Of a stretch of 64,000 nucleotides of DNA, positions 49,525 to 64,000 are shown in pieces. This DNA comes from Paraburkholderia sp. (GTDB taxonomy: Bacteria > Pseudomonadota > Gammaproteobacteria > Burkholderiales > Burkholderiaceae). Numbering within the stretch: the first letter of the stretch is position 1; each line of letters begins with the position of its first letter. The notes below the pieces were generated by a model. The model searched no databases, was not told the origin of the DNA, and saw only the letters and a list, made by a program, of their open reading frames with translations. The position numbers and the translations under genes were made by a program. The stretch lies in the NCBI GenBank assembly GCA_004322045.1, contig SCRN01000044.1, forward strand, positions 116,352 through 180,351, given 5' to 3'.

Positions 49525-51372
49525 TCAATCCGCCCCCACCACCTCCAACAATTCATCTCCGAACCGTTCCAGCTTGCGTGCCCCAATGCCCGGAATATGT
49601 CGTAACTCCTTGATCGTATCGGGCGCCGCCCGCGCAATCTCGGCCAGCGTCGCATCGTGAAAGATCAGGTAGGCCGGCACGCCGTCGCGCTTTGCCGTGT
49701 CGGTGCGCCAAGCACGCAGCCGTTCCCAGCGCGCGCGTTCGCGCGGCCCGAGCCCGGCTGTCGGATCAGCCCGCTCACCCGTGCGCGACGAGGCTTGGCG
49801 CGTACGCGTCGGCTTCACGTAACGCCGCAGCGTGACCGACTCCTCTCCCTTGAGCACCGGCTTGCTCGCCTCGGTCAGCACGAACGCGCCAAAACCATCG
49901 TGATCCACCGTGAGATACCGGTAGGCCACCAACTGACGGAATATGCCCCGCCATTCAGCCTCCGATAAATCGGAGCCGATGCCGAAGGTACTCAACGTGT
50001 CATGCCCGCGTTCGCGCACTTTTTCCGTGCGATTGCCGCGCAGGATGTCAATCAGATGTCCCGCCCCAAAGTGAAATCCGCTCGCGCGGCGCGCGCGAAA
50101 CACGCAGGAGAGCGCCATTTGGGCTTCGCGCGTGGCGTCCCAGGTGGCGGGAGGTTCGAGGCAAGTATCACAATTGCCGCAGGGTTCGCTCGCCTCGCCG
50201 AAATACGAGAGCAAGCGCACGCGCCGACATGCCGCGGTCTCGCACAAACCTAGCAATGCGTCGAGCTTGCCCGTCTGCACACGCTTATGTATTTCGTCGG
50301 CGTCGGACTCGTCGATCATCTTGCGCTGTTGGACGACATCGCCCAGCCCGTACGCCATCCATGCGTTCGCCGGTAGACCGTCGCGTCCCGCGCGCCCCGT
50401 CTCCTGGTAATAGCCTTCGACGCTCTTGGGTAGATCCAAATGCGCGACGAAACGCACGTCCGGCTTATCGATCCCCATGCCGAACGCGATCGTCGCGCAC
50501 ATGACCACGCCCTCCTCGCGCTGGAACATCTCTTGATGCCGCTGGCGCGTTTCGAAATCCATCCCCGCGTGATAGGGCAGCGCGCGCACGCCTTGCGTCT
50601 TCAGCCAATCGGCCGTCTCCTCGACTTTGCGACGCGAGAGGCAATAGACCACGCCCGCGTCCGTCGTGCCGTCCTCGTTCGTATGCTCGGCGCGAATGAA
50701 GTCGAGCAACTGCGAACGCGCGTTGTCTTTCTCGACGATGCGATAACGAATGTTGGGCCGATCGAAGCTCGATACGAACACGCGCGCCTCGTCCAGCGCG
50801 AGGCGATGCACGATCTCGTCGCGCGTGATCGCATCCGCGGTGGCCGTGAGCGCAATGCGCGGCACCGATGGAAAACGCTCATGCAGCACCGAGAGCTGCA
50901 TGTACTCTGGGCGAAAATCGTGCCCCCATTGGGACACGCAATGCGCTTCGTCGATCGCGAACAAACCGATGCGCGCACGCTCGAGCAACTCGAGAAATCG
51001 CGGGGTCATCAATCGCTCAGGCGCGACGTAGAGCAGATCGAGATCTCCGTCACGCAGCGCGCGCTCCGTGGCCGCCGCCTCAGCACCCGTCAGCGTGGAG
51101 TTCAAATAGGCTGCACGCACCCCGACTTCTTTCAGCGCTGCGACCTGATCTTGCATCAGCGCGATCAGCGGCGAAACGACGACGCCGGCACCCTGTCCCG
51201 CTTCGCGCCGCACGAGCGACGGGATTTGATAGCAAAGCGATTTGCCCCCGCCCGTGGGCATCAGTACGAGGCAATCGCCCCCCTCGGCAACATGTTCGAC
51301 GATGTCGCGCTGCTGCCCTCGGAAGGCGGGGTAACCGAAGACTTCATTGAGAATTTCTAGAGCACGCGACAT
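49525..51372 (-). CDS. recQ: ATP-dependent DNA helicase RecQ
   Basis: A 615-residue 3'-5' helicase of the RecF repair pathway. Helicase motifs are in order: [12 protein letters not shown], Walker [18 protein letters not shown] box [20 protein letters not shown], and motif [11 protein letters not shown]. The RQC zinc-binding cysteines appear as [10 protein letters not shown]...CGNCDTC, a winged helix follows, and the C-terminal HRDC domain is intact ([20 protein letters not shown]). It lies between the rpoC terminator and the accessory island, convergent with the island's last gene. Confidence 0.97.
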   Translation of the reverse strand: MSRALEILNEVFGYPAFRGQQRDIVEHVAEGGDCLVLMPTGGGKSLCYQIPSLVRREAGQGAGVVVSPLIALMQDQVAALKEVGVRAAYLNSTLTGAEAAATERALRDGDLDLLYVAPERLMTPRFLELLERARIGLFAIDEAHCVSQWGHDFRPEYMQLSVLHERFPSVPRIALTATADAITRDEIVHRLALDEARVFVSSFDRPNIRYRIVEKDNARSQLLDFIRAEHTNEDGTTDAGVVYCLSRRKVEETADWLKTQGVRALPYHAGMDFETRQRHQEMFQREEGVVMCATIAFGMGIDKPDVRFVAHLDLPKSVEGYYQETGRAGRDGLPANAWMAYGLGDVVQQRKMIDESDADEIHKRVQTGKLDALLGLCETAACRRVRLLSYFGEASEPCGNCDTCLEPPATWDATREAQMALSCVFRARRASGFHFGAGHLIDILRGNRTEKVRERGHDTLSTFGIGSDLSEAEWRGIFRQLVAYRYLTVDHDGFGAFVLTEASKPVLKGEESVTLRRYVKPTRTRQASSRTGERADPTAGLGPRERARWERLRAWRTDTAKRDGVPAYLIFHDATLAEIARAAPDTIKELRHIPGIGARKLERFGDELLEVVGAD

Positions 51373-51521
51373 GTAGGCGATTGGAACGACAAACGGCGGA
51401 TGAGCGCAATTCTACCAACCCGGTCCGCACCGCGACGCGCGTCGTGCGCACGTTGGCCGTTCGGTCGACGAAAACGCTCGCTGCGCGGCGCAATCTCATC
51501 CACGCCCTCGATCGCACGGCT

Positions 51522-51554
51522 AAAAAAAAACCGCCCAGTCGAAACTGAGCGGTT
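51522..51554 (-). terminator. Terminator of the rpoBC operon
   Basis: AACCGCCCAGT (51529-51539) and ACTGAGCGGTT (51544-51554) pair with one mismatch around CGAA. The nine-base A-run on the left becomes a strong U-run on the minus strand. It lies about 60 bases after the rpoC stop. Confidence 0.88.
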
Positions 51555-51612
51555 CTTGCGCTGGTAGCGCCCGAGCGGAGCATATCCGAGAGCGGCACGA
51601 GGCCGCTCGGAC

Positions 51613-55872
<4,260 letters not shown>

Positions 55873-55893
55873 TGCCTTCTCTCCGTAGTCCGA

Positions 55894-58800
55894 TTAGTTG
55901 CGGTCGAGATCGATGTCGATGCCGAGCGAGCGGATTTCCTTCACCAACACGTTGAAGGATTCCGGCATGCCGGCGTCGATCACGTGGTCGCCCTTGACGA
56001 GGTTCTCGTACACCTTCGTCCGGCCCGTCACGTCATCGGACTTCACCGTCAACATTTCCTGCAGCACATACGAAGCGCCATACGCTTCGAGCGCCCACAC
56101 TTCCATTTCGCCGAAGCGCTGACCACCGAACTGCGCCTTACCACCCAGCGGCTGCTGCGTGACGAGCGAGTACGGACCGGTCGAACGAGCGTGCATCTTG
56201 TCGTCCACCAAGTGGTGCAGCTTCAGGTAGTGCATGTAGCCGACCGTGACGGTGCGCTCGAACGCCTCGCCCGTGCGGCCGTCGTACAGACGGACTTGAT
56301 TCTTCGATTTCGTCATGCCGAGCTGCGCGGCGATGTCGTCCGGGAAGGCCAGATCGAGCATCTTCGACATTTCTTCTTCCGTCGCACCGTCGAACACCGG
56401 CGTCGCGAACGGCACGCCTTCGCGCAGGTTCTTCGCCAATTCGATGATGTCGTCGTCCGAGAAGCTCTCGAGTTCCTCCGCGCGGCCCGACTCGTTGTAA
56501 AGCTTGGTCAGGAATGCACGCAGATCTTCGATCTTCGCCTGACGCTGCAGCATTTCACCGATACGCCAACCGAGGCCCTTCGCGGCCCAGCCCAGATGCA
56601 CTTCCAGCACCTGGCCCACGTTCATCCGCGACGGCACGCCGAGCGGATTGAGCACGACGTCGGCGGGACGACCATCGGCCATGTACGGCATGTCTTCGAT
56701 CGGAACGATCTTCGACACCACACCCTTGTTACCGTGACGGCCGGCCATCTTGTCGCCAGGCTGCAGGCGGCGCTTGACGGCCAAGTACACCTTGACCATC
56801 TTCAGCACGCCCGGAGGCAACTCGTCGCCTTGCGTGAGCTTCTTGCGCTTTTCTTCGAAAGCCAGATCGAATTGGTGGCGCTTCTGCTCGATCGAATCTT
56901 TGATCGCTTCGAGTTGAGCGGCCGCCTCTTCGTCGGCCAGACGAATATCGAACCAGTGATAGTGGTCGAGATCTTCCAGGTACGCTTGGTCGATCTTCGT
57001 GCCCTTGGCGAGCTTCTTCGGACCGCCGTTCGCCACTTTGCCGACGAGCATGCGCGCCAAACGCTGGAACGCGTCGCCTTCGACGATACGCAGCTGGTCG
57101 TTCAAGTCGAGGCGATAGCGCTTCAGTTCATCGTCGATGATCTGTTGCGCGCGCTTGTCGCGCTGAATGCCTTCGCGCGTGAACACCTGCACGTCGATGA
57201 CCGTGCCGCTCATGCCCGAGGGCACGCGCAGCGACGTGTCCTTCACGTCGGATGCCTTCTCGCCGAAGATCGCGCGCAAGAGCTTCTCTTCCGGCGTCAA
57301 CTGCGTTTCGCCCTTCGGCGTGACCTTGCCGACGAGCACGTCGCCCGCTTCGACCTCGGCCCCGATGTAGACGATGCCCGACTCGTCGAGACGGCCCAAT
57401 TGCACTTCGGCCAAGTTCGAGATGTCGCGCGTGATTTCCTCAGGCCCGAGCTTCGTGTCGCGAGCGACGACGTTGAGCTCCTCGATGTGGATCGACGTAT
57501 AGCGATCGTCGGCCACGACCTTCTCGGAGATCAGGATCGAATCTTCGAAGTTGTAGCCGTTCCACGGCATGAACGCGACGAGCATGTTCTGGCCGAGCGC
57601 GAGCTCGCCCAGGTCGGTCGACGCGCCGTCGGCCAGGACGTCGCCGCGCGCCACCATATCGCCGACCTTCACGATCGGACGCTGGTTGATGTTCGTGTTC
57701 TGGTTCGAACGCGTGTACTTGATCAGGTTGTAGATGTCGACGCCAACTTCACCGGCGACGGCTTCCTCATCGTTCACACGAATGACGATACGGCCCGCGT
57801 CGACATAATCGACAACGCCGCCGCGCAACGCTTGCACGGTCGTGCCGGAGTCGACCGCCACCGTGCGCTCGATGCCCGTCCCGACGACCGGTTTTTCCGG
57901 ACGCAGACACGGCACCGCTTGACGCTGCATGTTCGAGCCCATCAGCGCGCGGTTCGCATCGTCGTGCTCGAGGAACGGGATCAGCGAGGCTGCGACCGAG
58001 ACGATCTGCGACGGCGCCACGTCCATGTACTGGATGCGATCCGGCGTGACCATCAGCGTTTCGCCCGCTTCACGCGAGGACACGAGTTCGTCGGTGAGGG
58101 TGCCGTCGTCGGCCACCGCCGCGTTCGCCTGCGCGATTACGTAGCGGCCTTCTTCGATCGCCGACAGATAGTCGATTTGATCGGTGACCTTGCCGTCCGC
58201 GACCTTGCGGTACGGCGTTTCGAGGAAGCCGTACTCGTTCAGGTGTGCGTAAAGCGCGAGCGAGTTGATGAGGCCGATGTTCGGGCCTTCCGGCGTTTCG
58301 ATCGGGCACACGCGGCCGTAGTGGGTCGGGTGCACGTCACGCACTTCGAAGCCTGCGCGCTCGCGCGTCAAACCGCCCGGGCCCAATGCGGAAACACGGC
58401 GCTTGTGCGTGATTTCCGACAGCGGGTTCGTTTGGTCCATGAACTGCGACAACTGCGACGAACCGAAGAACTCGCGAATCGCCGACGAGATCGGCTTCGA
58501 GTTGATCAGATCGTGCGGCATCAGGTTTTCGCTTTCGGCTTGGCCGAGGCGTTCCTTCACCGCGCGTTCAACGCGAACGAGGCCGGCGCGGAATTGATTT
58601 TCCGCGAGCTCGCCCACGCAGCGCACGCGACGGTTGCCGAGGTGGTCGATGTCGTCCACTTCGCCCTTGCCGTTGCGCAGCTCGACCAGGATCTTGATCG
58701 TGGCGAGGATGTCGTCGTCCTGCAGCGTCATCGGCCCCGTGATTTCGTCACGGCCCACGCGGCGGTTGAACTTCATGCGGCCGACCTTGGACAGGTCGTA

Positions 58801-60000
58801 CGCGTCCTCGCTGTAGAACAGACGGTTGAACAACGCCTCGACCGCTTCTTCGGTCGGCGGTTCGCCCGGGCGCATCATGCGGTAGATCGCGATGCGCGCG
58901 GCCGTCTTATCGGTCGTTTCGTCGATACGCAGCGTCGACGAAATGTACGGACCTTGATCGAGATCGTTCGTATAGAGCGTCTGGATGTCCTTCACCTTGG
59001 CTTCGCGCAGCTTCTCGAGGGTGCCTTCGGTGATCTCGTCGTTCGCGTTTGCGATGACTTCGCCCGTTTCGCTATCGATGACGTTCTTCGCCAGGACGCG
59101 GCCGAGCAAATAGTCCTCGGGCACCGAGATGAACTTCGTCTTGGCGTTCTCGAGGTCGCGGATATGCTTCGCGTTGATCCGCTTGTCCTTCTGGACGATG
59201 ACGTTGCCGTCGCGATCGCTGATATCGAAGCGCGCGACTTCCCCGCGCAGGCGTTCGGGGACGAACTCCATCTGCGCGCCTTCGCCCATCAACGTGAAGT
59301 TGTCGAAGACGAAGAAGTTGGCAAGGATCTGCTCCGGCGTCAGGCCAATCGCCTTCAGCAGGATCGTGACCGGCATCTTGCGGCGGCGATCGACGCGGAA
59401 ATAAAGGACGTCTTTCGGGTCGAATTCGAAGTCGAGCCACGAGCCGCGGTAAGGAATGATCCGCGCCGAGAACAGCAGCTTGCCCGAGCTATGCGTCTTG
59501 CCCTTGTCGTGTTCGAAGAACACGCCCGGCGAACGGTGCAACTGCGAGACGATGACACGCTCGGTGCCATTGATGACGAACGAGCCGGTGGGCGTCATGA
59601 GCGGAATTTCGCCCATGTAGACTTCCTGCTCCTTCACTTCCTTGACGACGGGCTTGCTCGGCGATTCCTTGTCGAGCAACACCAGGCGCACCTTGGCGCG
59701 CAAGGCCGAACAATAGGTGAGACCGCGCTGCTGGCATTCCTTGATGTTGAACGCCGGCGGCGACAACGCGTAGCTCACGAACTCCAGGCGCGCGAAACCG
59801 TTGTGCGAAACGATGGGGAAAACAGACGTGAACGCAGCCTGCAAACCCTCGGGTTTGCGAGCATTCGCGAGTACGTCAGCTTGCAGAAACGTGCTGAATG
59901 ATTCAAGCTGGGTGGCCAGCAGGAAAGGTACTTGGTGAACGATGGAGCGCTTCGCAAAACTCTTACGAATGCGCTTCTTCTCGGTGAAGGAATATTGCAT
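55894..60000 (-). CDS. rpoB: RNA polymerase subunit beta
   Basis: 1368 residues. The rifampicin-binding segment is wild type ([20 protein letters not shown], then [11 protein letters not shown]). Later motifs include [35 protein letters not shown] and the C-terminal [20 protein letters not shown]. It is preceded by a 384-base spacer with an attenuator-like hairpin after rplL. The 1305-residue ORF on the plus strand is a shadow. Confidence 0.99.
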   Translation of the reverse strand: MQYSFTEKKRIRKSFAKRSIVHQVPFLLATQLESFSTFLQADVLANARKPEGLQAAFTSVFPIVSHNGFARLEFVSYALSPPAFNIKECQQRGLTYCSALRAKVRLVLLDKESPSKPVVKEVKEQEVYMGEIPLMTPTGSFVINGTERVIVSQLHRSPGVFFEHDKGKTHSSGKLLFSARIIPYRGSWLDFEFDPKDVLYFRVDRRRKMPVTILLKAIGLTPEQILANFFVFDNFTLMGEGAQMEFVPERLRGEVARFDISDRDGNVIVQKDKRINAKHIRDLENAKTKFISVPEDYLLGRVLAKNVIDSETGEVIANANDEITEGTLEKLREAKVKDIQTLYTNDLDQGPYISSTLRIDETTDKTAARIAIYRMMRPGEPPTEEAVEALFNRLFYSEDAYDLSKVGRMKFNRRVGRDEITGPMTLQDDDILATIKILVELRNGKGEVDDIDHLGNRRVRCVGELAENQFRAGLVRVERAVKERLGQAESENLMPHDLINSKPISSAIREFFGSSQLSQFMDQTNPLSEITHKRRVSALGPGGLTRERAGFEVRDVHPTHYGRVCPIETPEGPNIGLINSLALYAHLNEYGFLETPYRKVADGKVTDQIDYLSAIEEGRYVIAQANAAVADDGTLTDELVSSREAGETLMVTPDRIQYMDVAPSQIVSVAASLIPFLEHDDANRALMGSNMQRQAVPCLRPEKPVVGTGIERTVAVDSGTTVQALRGGVVDYVDAGRIVIRVNDEEAVAGEVGVDIYNLIKYTRSNQNTNINQRPIVKVGDMVARGDVLADGASTDLGELALGQNMLVAFMPWNGYNFEDSILISEKVVADDRYTSIHIEELNVVARDTKLGPEEITRDISNLAEVQLGRLDESGIVYIGAEVEAGDVLVGKVTPKGETQLTPEEKLLRAIFGEKASDVKDTSLRVPSGMSGTVIDVQVFTREGIQRDKRAQQIIDDELKRYRLDLNDQLRIVEGDAFQRLARMLVGKVANGGPKKLAKGTKIDQAYLEDLDHYHWFDIRLADEEAAAQLEAIKDSIEQKRHQFDLAFEEKRKKLTQGDELPPGVLKMVKVYLAVKRRLQPGDKMAGRHGNKGVVSKIVPIEDMPYMADGRPADVVLNPLGVPSRMNVGQVLEVHLGWAAKGLGWRIGEMLQRQAKIEDLRAFLTKLYNESGRAEELESFSDDDIIELAKNLREGVPFATPVFDGATEEEMSKMLDLAFPDDIAAQLGMTKSKNQVRLYDGRTGEAFERTVTVGYMHYLKLHHLVDDKMHARSTGPYSLVTQQPLGGKAQFGGQRFGEMEVWALEAYGASYVLQEMLTVKSDDVTGRTKVYENLVKGDHVIDAGMPESFNVLVKEIRSLGIDIDLDRN

Positions 60001-60338
60001 ACGATCTCCGAATCACGGCGGGCATGGTGTCGAGGCGAGGCGCCAGGATGAAACAACCCGAGTGTTCACCGACTGAGACCCGATGGCCGTCCTGAGGCTT
60101 GAACGAGCCTAGAAGCTTGGTGGTTGGCCGCTACCAACCGCTGGCTGACGGCAGCGGATGCCAATGTTGCCCGCTACCCGACCAAACTTGCCTTCTGCAG
60201 TCGCTTCAGAAGACAAAGAGAAGTGCCGGTCGATCGACACCCGAGGGGTGTGAGGAAGGGCAATTTTCTTTGGCCTCTGGGGCCATGTTTCTCGCCCCGA
60301 AACGCCGGGCGAAAACAGAGTCCCACAAAAGCACAAAA

Positions 60339-60365
60339 AGGCCGGCGGTGGAAAACCGCCAGCCT
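60339..60365 (-). terminator. Attenuator-like hairpin between rplL and rpoB
   Basis: AGGCCGGCGGT (60339-60349) and ACCGCCAGCCT (60355-60365) pair with one mismatch; on the minus strand the stem ends in TTTTTGTGC. A partial terminator between rplL and rpoB is known in E. coli and sets ribosomal protein synthesis above polymerase synthesis; this could be its counterpart. I see nothing else with support in 60001-60384. Confidence 0.75.
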
Positions 60366-60384
60366 GCGCTCAACGCGAGGGGCT

Positions 60385-60762
60385 TTACTTGATTTCAGCC
60401 TTCGCGCCGGCTTCTTCCAGCTTCTTCTTCGCTTCTTCAGCTGCAGCCTTGGGCACCGCTTCCTTCACGGGCTTCGGTGCGCCATCGACCAGATCCTTCG
60501 CTTCCTTCAGGCCGAGACCCGTCAGTTCGCGAACGGCCTTGATGACGGAAACCTTGTTGGCGCCCGTTTCGGTCAGGATGACCGTGAATTCCGTTTGCTC
60601 TTCGACAGCAGCTGCGCCGCCGCCAGCGCCCGCCGGGCCAGCCACTGCCACAGCAGCAGCCGACACGCCGAACTTCTCTTCGAACGCCTTGACGAGTTCG
60701 TTCAGTTCCAGAACCGACATCGCGCCAACGGCTTCGAGGATGTCTTCTTTTGCGATTGCCAT
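60385..60762 (-). CDS. rplL: Large-subunit ribosomal protein L7/L12
   Basis: 125 residues: an N-terminal dimerisation helix ([20 protein letters not shown]), an Ala/Gly hinge ([14 protein letters not shown]) and the C-terminal factor-binding domain ([20 protein letters not shown]). It forms the flexible stalk on L10, encoded by the preceding gene. Length is typical. Confidence 0.98.
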   Translation of the reverse strand: MAIAKEDILEAVGAMSVLELNELVKAFEEKFGVSAAAVAVAGPAGAGGGAAAVEEQTEFTVILTETGANKVSVIKAVRELTGLGLKEAKDLVDGAPKPVKEAVPKAAAEEAKKKLEEAGAKAEIK

Positions 60763-60840
60763 TTGAAATACTCCTAAATTGAATTCGGATACAGCCAGCG
60801 ACCGGTTACGCTCGACCGGAGTGCGCCATGCACCGCCTGC

Positions 60841-61338
60841 TTAGGCGGCTTCGCCCTGCTTCTTCTCGGCGAGCGCGGCGAGCGCGCGCGCAAAGCCCGA
60901 AACAGGCGCTTGCATGACGAACAACAGCTTGGAGAGCAGTTCCTCGCGGCTCGGGATGGTGGCAAGCGCTTGCACGCCAGCCTTGTCCATCACCTTGCCT
61001 TCGAATGAGCCAGCCTTGATGATCAACTTGTCATTGCTTTTGCCGAAGTCGTTGACGACTTTGGCGGCGGCAATGGCATCTTCCGAGATGCCGTAGATCA
61101 GAGGACCGGTCATCTGCTCGGCCAACGGAGCGAACGGCGTACCTTCGACGGCGCGACGCGCCAGCGTGTTTTTCAACACGCGCAGGTACACCTGCTGCTC
61201 GCGTGCTTTCGCACGCAGCTTCGTCAGATCGCCAACCGTGATCCCACGATACTCGGCCAACACCATGGTCTGGGCCTTCGCGACTTGCGCGGAAACCTCA
61301 GCCACGACGGCCTGCTTATCTTCTTTGTTCAGTGGCAC
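60841..61338 (-). CDS. rplJ: Large-subunit ribosomal protein L10
   Basis: 165 residues starting with GTG at 61338, preceded by GGAGGTTAACC. It reads [20 protein letters not shown] and contains [20 protein letters not shown] and [21 protein letters not shown]10 anchors the L7/L12 dimers. In E. coli the L10-L12 complex represses translation of its own leader, and a 313-base leader exists here. Confidence 0.98.
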   Translation of the reverse strand: MPLNKEDKQAVVAEVSAQVAKAQTMVLAEYRGITVGDLTKLRAKAREQQVYLRVLKNTLARRAVEGTPFAPLAEQMTGPLIYGISEDAIAAAKVVNDFGKSNDKLIIKAGSFEGKVMDKAGVQALATIPSREELLSKLLFVMQAPVSGFARALAALAEKKQGEAA

Positions 61339-61651
61339 GGTTAACCTCCAGATTCGATGTATCGAACGGCTAAGCCCGATACACCGCGTTCAACAACGGC
61401 GTCCGAGGGTTAGGAGTATTTCGACCATCGGCGGCGCGCATCGCTGCGTAACGCCCATGAACTCAATGACTGCAAAACTTTTTCGGGTTCGCCATCTGCG
61501 TTGGCTCGCATTAAGGAAACGCCTGACTGCTGCGTTTCCGCCAACGGTCTTTGACAACCGGCCGCGTGAGGCTTAACGCCACCCGCGACCGCCCAAAGCC
61601 CTTTCATACCGCCGCGACCCGTTACTCCGGAACGCGGCGCGATTGATTCTC
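61339..61651 (-). promoter_or_regulatory. rplJ leader region
   Basis: No gene is visible in these 313 bases between rplA and rplJ. Near the rplJ ribosome-binding site TGTATCG (61358-61364) and CGATACA (61377-61383) can form a hairpin. By analogy with E. coli, the L10-L12 autoregulatory site should lie in this leader, but I cannot identify it from sequence alone. Confidence 0.45.
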
Positions 61652-62350
61652 TTACTGCGCTGCGAGCGACCCTTGGTCGACACGCACGCCCACGCCCATC
61701 GTGCTCGACAGGGCGATCTTGCGCAGATACACACCCTTGCTCGTCGCGGGCTTCGCCTTCTGCAACGCTTCGACGAGCGCCGACAAGTTCGTGCGCAGCG
61801 CCGTCGGTTCGAACGAGGCACGACCGATCGTCGCGTGGATGATGCCTGCCTTGTCGACGCGGAACTGCACCTGACCCGCCTTGGCGTTCTTGACCGCCGT
61901 GGCGACATCGGGGGTGACCGTGCCCACCTTCGGGTTCGGCATCAAACCGCGCGGGCCGAGGATCTGGCCCAACGTACCGACGATACGCATCGTGTCCGGG
62001 GAGGCAATCACGACGTCGAAATTCAGGTTGCCGCCCTTGATCTGCTCGGCGAGGTCTTCCATGCCGACGATTTCGGCGCCGGCGGCGCGGGCTTGCTCAG
62101 CCTTTTCGCCCTGCGCGAACACTGCGACGCGCACCGACTTACCGGTACCTGCGGGCAAGACGACCGAACCGCGAACGACCTGATCCGACTTCTTCGCATC
62201 GATACCGAGCTGAACGGCGACGTCGATCGACTCGTCGAACTTTGCCGTGGCGCATTCCTTCACGAGCGACAGCGCTTCATCGACCGAGTACAGCTTTTGG
62301 CGATCGACCTTATTTGCGAATGCTTGCAGACGCTTGGAAACCTTAGCCAT
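61652..62350 (-). CDS. rplA: Large-subunit ribosomal protein L1
   Basis: 232 residues; starts [20 protein letters not shown] and contains [19 protein letters not shown], the L1 signature. L1 forms the mobile stalk near the E site and in E. coli represses the rplK-rplA mRNA. It is immediately adjacent to rplK. Confidence 0.98.
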   Translation of the reverse strand: MAKVSKRLQAFANKVDRQKLYSVDEALSLVKECATAKFDESIDVAVQLGIDAKKSDQVVRGSVVLPAGTGKSVRVAVFAQGEKAEQARAAGAEIVGMEDLAEQIKGGNLNFDVVIASPDTMRIVGTLGQILGPRGLMPNPKVGTVTPDVATAVKNAKAGQVQFRVDKAGIIHATIGRASFEPTALRTNLSALVEALQKAKPATSKGVYLRKIALSSTMGVGVRVDQGSLAAQ

Positions 62351-62782
62351 TTACACGCCCTCCACGGTGATGCCCATCGAGCGGGCGCTGCCGGCGATCG
62401 TACGAACCGCGGCGTCCAAGTCGGCCGCCGTGAGGTCAGGCATCTTCGCCTTGGCGATATCTTCGGCTTGTGCGCGCGTGATCTTGCCGACCTTGTCGGT
62501 GTGCGGCTTGCTCGAGCCCTTGTCGATCTTCGCTGCCTTCTTGATGAGGACGGTAGCGGGGGGCGTCTTCAGGACAAACGTGAAGCTCTTGTCGGCGAAC
62601 GCGGTGATCACGACGGGAACGGGCAGACCCGGTTCCATCGCTTGGGTCTGCGCGTTGAACGCCTTGCAGAACTCCATGATGTTCAGGCCGCGCTGGCCCA
62701 GTGCCGGACCGACCGGCGGCGACGGGTTGGCTTTACCTGCAGGGATCTGCAGCTTGATAAAGCCGATGATTTTCTTTGCCAT
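62351..62782 (-). CDS. rplK: Large-subunit ribosomal protein L11
   Basis: 143 residues; starts [20 protein letters not shown] and ends [16 protein letters not shown]. The proline-rich N-terminal loop ([15 protein letters not shown]) binds thiopeptides in this family and is needed for stringent-response activation of RelA. Followed directly by rplA. Confidence 0.98.
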   Translation of the reverse strand: MAKKIIGFIKLQIPAGKANPSPPVGPALGQRGLNIMEFCKAFNAQTQAMEPGLPVPVVITAFADKSFTFVLKTPPATVLIKKAAKIDKGSSKPHTDKVGKITRAQAEDIAKAKMPDLTAADLDAAVRTIAGSARSMGITVEGV

Positions 62783-62900
62783 GTCGAAAACCTCGTTGGA
62801 ACGCGCGAGCGTTCGGTGAGTAGTAGCGCGCGTTCACCGCGATCAGCCTTGCGATTACTAGCGCTCCTCAACGGTCATTACGCGGACCGTAAGCGCGAAA

Positions 62901-62928
62901 GCGGGTCGCCCGCTACCGGGCGACCCGC
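62901..62928 (-). terminator. Hairpin between nusG and rplK
   Basis: GCGGGTCGCCC (62901-62911) and GGGCGACCCGC (62918-62928) pair perfectly around a six-base loop, ten bases after the nusG stop. The U-tract on the minus strand is short (TTTC). It probably separates the secE-nusG and rplKA transcripts. Confidence 0.7.
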
Positions 62929-62937
62929 TGGAATGAG

Positions 62938-63495
62938 TTACAGCTTTTCGACCTGCCCGAATTCCAATTCGACAGGCGTGGCGCGCCCGAAGATCGTGAC
63001 CGAGACGCGCACGCGCGACTTCTCGTAGTTCACTTCCTCGACGCTGCCATTGAAGTCCGTGAACGGGCCTTCTTTGACGCGGACCATTTCGCCCACTTCG
63101 AACAGCGTCTTCGGCCGAGGCTTCTCGACGCCTTCTTGCATCTGCGACATGATCTTCTCGACTTCCCGAGGGGAAATCGGGCTCGGCTTGTTGCGCGTGC
63201 CGCCAATGAACCCCGTTACCTTCGCCGTGTTCTTGACGAGGTGCCAGGTTTCATCGGTCATTTCCATTTCGACGAGGACATAGCCGGGGAAGAATCGACG
63301 TTCGGTCACCGACTTGTGACCGCCCTTCACTTCCACAACTTCCTCAGTCGGCACAAGGATCTGGCCGAACTTGTCCTGCATGCCGGCGCGCTCGATGCGC
63401 TCTTGGAGCGCTCGCTGCACGCTTTTCTCCATGCCCGAATAGGCATGGACCACATACCAACGCTTACCGCTCGGGGATGCCGGAGTATCGCTCAT
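62938..63495 (-). CDS. nusG: Transcription termination/antitermination factor NusG
   Basis: 185 residues. The NGN domain starts [20 protein letters not shown] and includes [14 protein letters not shown]-terminal KOW domain ([20 protein letters not shown]) binds Rho or S10. NusG links transcription to translation and Rho termination. It starts one base after the secE stop. Confidence 0.98.
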   Translation of the reverse strand: MSDTPASPSGKRWYVVHAYSGMEKSVQRALQERIERAGMQDKFGQILVPTEEVVEVKGGHKSVTERRFFPGYVLVEMEMTDETWHLVKNTAKVTGFIGGTRNKPSPISPREVEKIMSQMQEGVEKPRPKTLFEVGEMVRVKEGPFTDFNGSVEEVNYEKSRVRVSVTIFGRATPVELEFGQVEKL

Positions 63496-63496
63496 A

Positions 63497-63877
63497 TCAT
63501 TTCCAACCCAGAATCGCCGAGAAAATGACCCATTCGATGGATTTATCGCTGATCCACAACAGCACCGCCATCACCAGCACGAAGCCGAAAACGACGAGTG
63601 TGGTTTGCGTTGCTTCCTTGCGAGTCGGCCAGACGACCTTGCGGACTTCTTTGTAGGAATCCTTGGCGAAAGCGATAAAGCTCTTACCGGGGGAGGACAG
63701 GAGACCAACCACAACACCAGCAACGACGCCAACGAGAAGCGCCGCGCCGCGCACGTACCATTCCTGGCCGCTCAGCCAGAAGAAACCCACGAATCCGGCC
63801 AAGACCAGCAATACGCCCGCGATAACCATCAACTTGTCGCTGGAAGTATCCACAGCTTCGACGGAAGGATTCGCCAT
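63497..63877 (-). CDS. secE: Preprotein translocase subunit SecE
   Basis: 126 residues with three membrane helices ([20 protein letters not shown]; a second around residues 45-65; [17 protein letters not shown]) as in E. coli. The conserved amphipathic segment before the last helix reads [20 protein letters not shown]. SecE clamps the SecY channel. It lies between tRNA-Trp and nusG, the usual arrangement. Confidence 0.97.
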   Translation of the reverse strand: MANPSVEAVDTSSDKLMVIAGVLLVLAGFVGFFWLSGQEWYVRGAALLVGVVAGVVVGLLSSPGKSFIAFAKDSYKEVRKVVWPTRKEATQTTLVVFGFVLVMAVLLWISDKSIEWVIFSAILGWK

Positions 63878-63911
63878 AACACCCTAACTTGCGCCCGTAG
63901 ACGCAGAATTT

Positions 63912-63987
63912 TGGCAGGGGCAGAGGGAATCGAACCCCCAACCTTCGGTTTTGGAGACCGACGCTCTGCCAGTTGAGCTATACCCCT
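63912..63987 (-). tRNA. tRNA-Trp (anticodon CCA)
   Basis: The minus strand folds as a complete 76-base tRNA: acceptor AGGGGTA, D-arm GCTC...GAGC, anticodon stem TCGGT with loop CTCCAAA (anticodon CCA), T-arm with GGTTCGATTCC, and an encoded 3' CCA. It precedes secE-nusG, matching the common tuf-tRNA-Trp-secE order. Confidence 0.97.
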
Positions 63988-64000
63988 AAACCATTTGGGG

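Noticed and set aside
55984-59901. 1305-residue plus-strand ORF opposite rpoB
   Set aside because: Same shadow effect as opposite rpoC; no recognisable domains and no ribosome-binding site of note.

Overview
This window is a piece of a high-G+C betaproteobacterial chromosome. Gene order and protein sequences point to the Burkholderiaceae (Burkholderia, Paraburkholderia or Trinickia-like); I cannot name the species. Supporting signs are the pilMN-(OP)-Q/aroK/aroB/dgt/ugp order, the mrcA/cyaY/lptM/lysA/msrQ/msrP/ccsB/resB/cytochrome c4/engB/hemB/dsbD/cutA order, and the continuous ribosomal and RNA polymerase gene block that follows.

Layout. Bases 1-9547 (minus strand) carry the start of the glycerol-3-phosphate importer (ugpA partial, ugpB), dgt, two shikimate-pathway genes (aroB, aroK) and a tightly overlapping type IV pilus assembly operon (pilM, pilN, a fused pilO-pilP, pilQ). 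Bases 9738-25303 hold housekeeping genes: penicillin-binding protein 1A, frataxin CyaY, lipoprotein LptM, lysine synthesis LysA, periplasmic methionine-sulfoxide repair MsrPQ, cytochrome c maturation system II (CcsB and Ccs1/ResB), cytochrome c4, the ribosome-assembly GTPase EngB, haem synthesis HemB, DsbD and CutA. Bases 25458-45071 (minus strand) are the alpha, spc, S10 and str operons from rplQ back to rpsL, including rpmJ, which the ORF track missed. Bases 49525-64000 (minus strand) are recQ, rpoC, rpoB, rplL, rplJ, rplA, rplK, nusG, secE and tRNA-Trp.

The exception is 45.1-49.4 kb. A plus-strand, visibly lower-G+C island sits between the str operon promoter and recQ. It has a 53-codon peptide gene, a hairpin, an HExxH-motif protein, an ABC transporter, a JmjC/cupin_4-type putative oxygenase and a LuxR-type helix-turn-helix regulator. 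I read it as an uncharacterised RiPP-like (ribosomally made, enzyme-modified peptide) cluster: a short precursor, two putative modifying metalloenzymes and one exporter. Two genes look damaged or mis-sequenced. The HExxH gene has its best start in another reading frame from its body. The regulator keeps only its DNA-binding part, with PAS-like pieces in other frames. No radical SAM enzyme, lanthionine synthetase, YcaO or C39 peptidase is visible.

The core-gene block also carries many inverted repeats that look like terminators or attenuators at operon joints (rpoA/rplQ, rpsK/rpsD, rplN/rpsQ, tuf/rpsJ, rpsG/fusA, rplL/rpoB, nusG/rplK). A convincing sigma-70 promoter lies between rpsJ and rplC, which suggests rpsJ is transcribed with the str side while the rest of S10 has its own promoter. 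All calls are by eye from sequence; no database search was possible.
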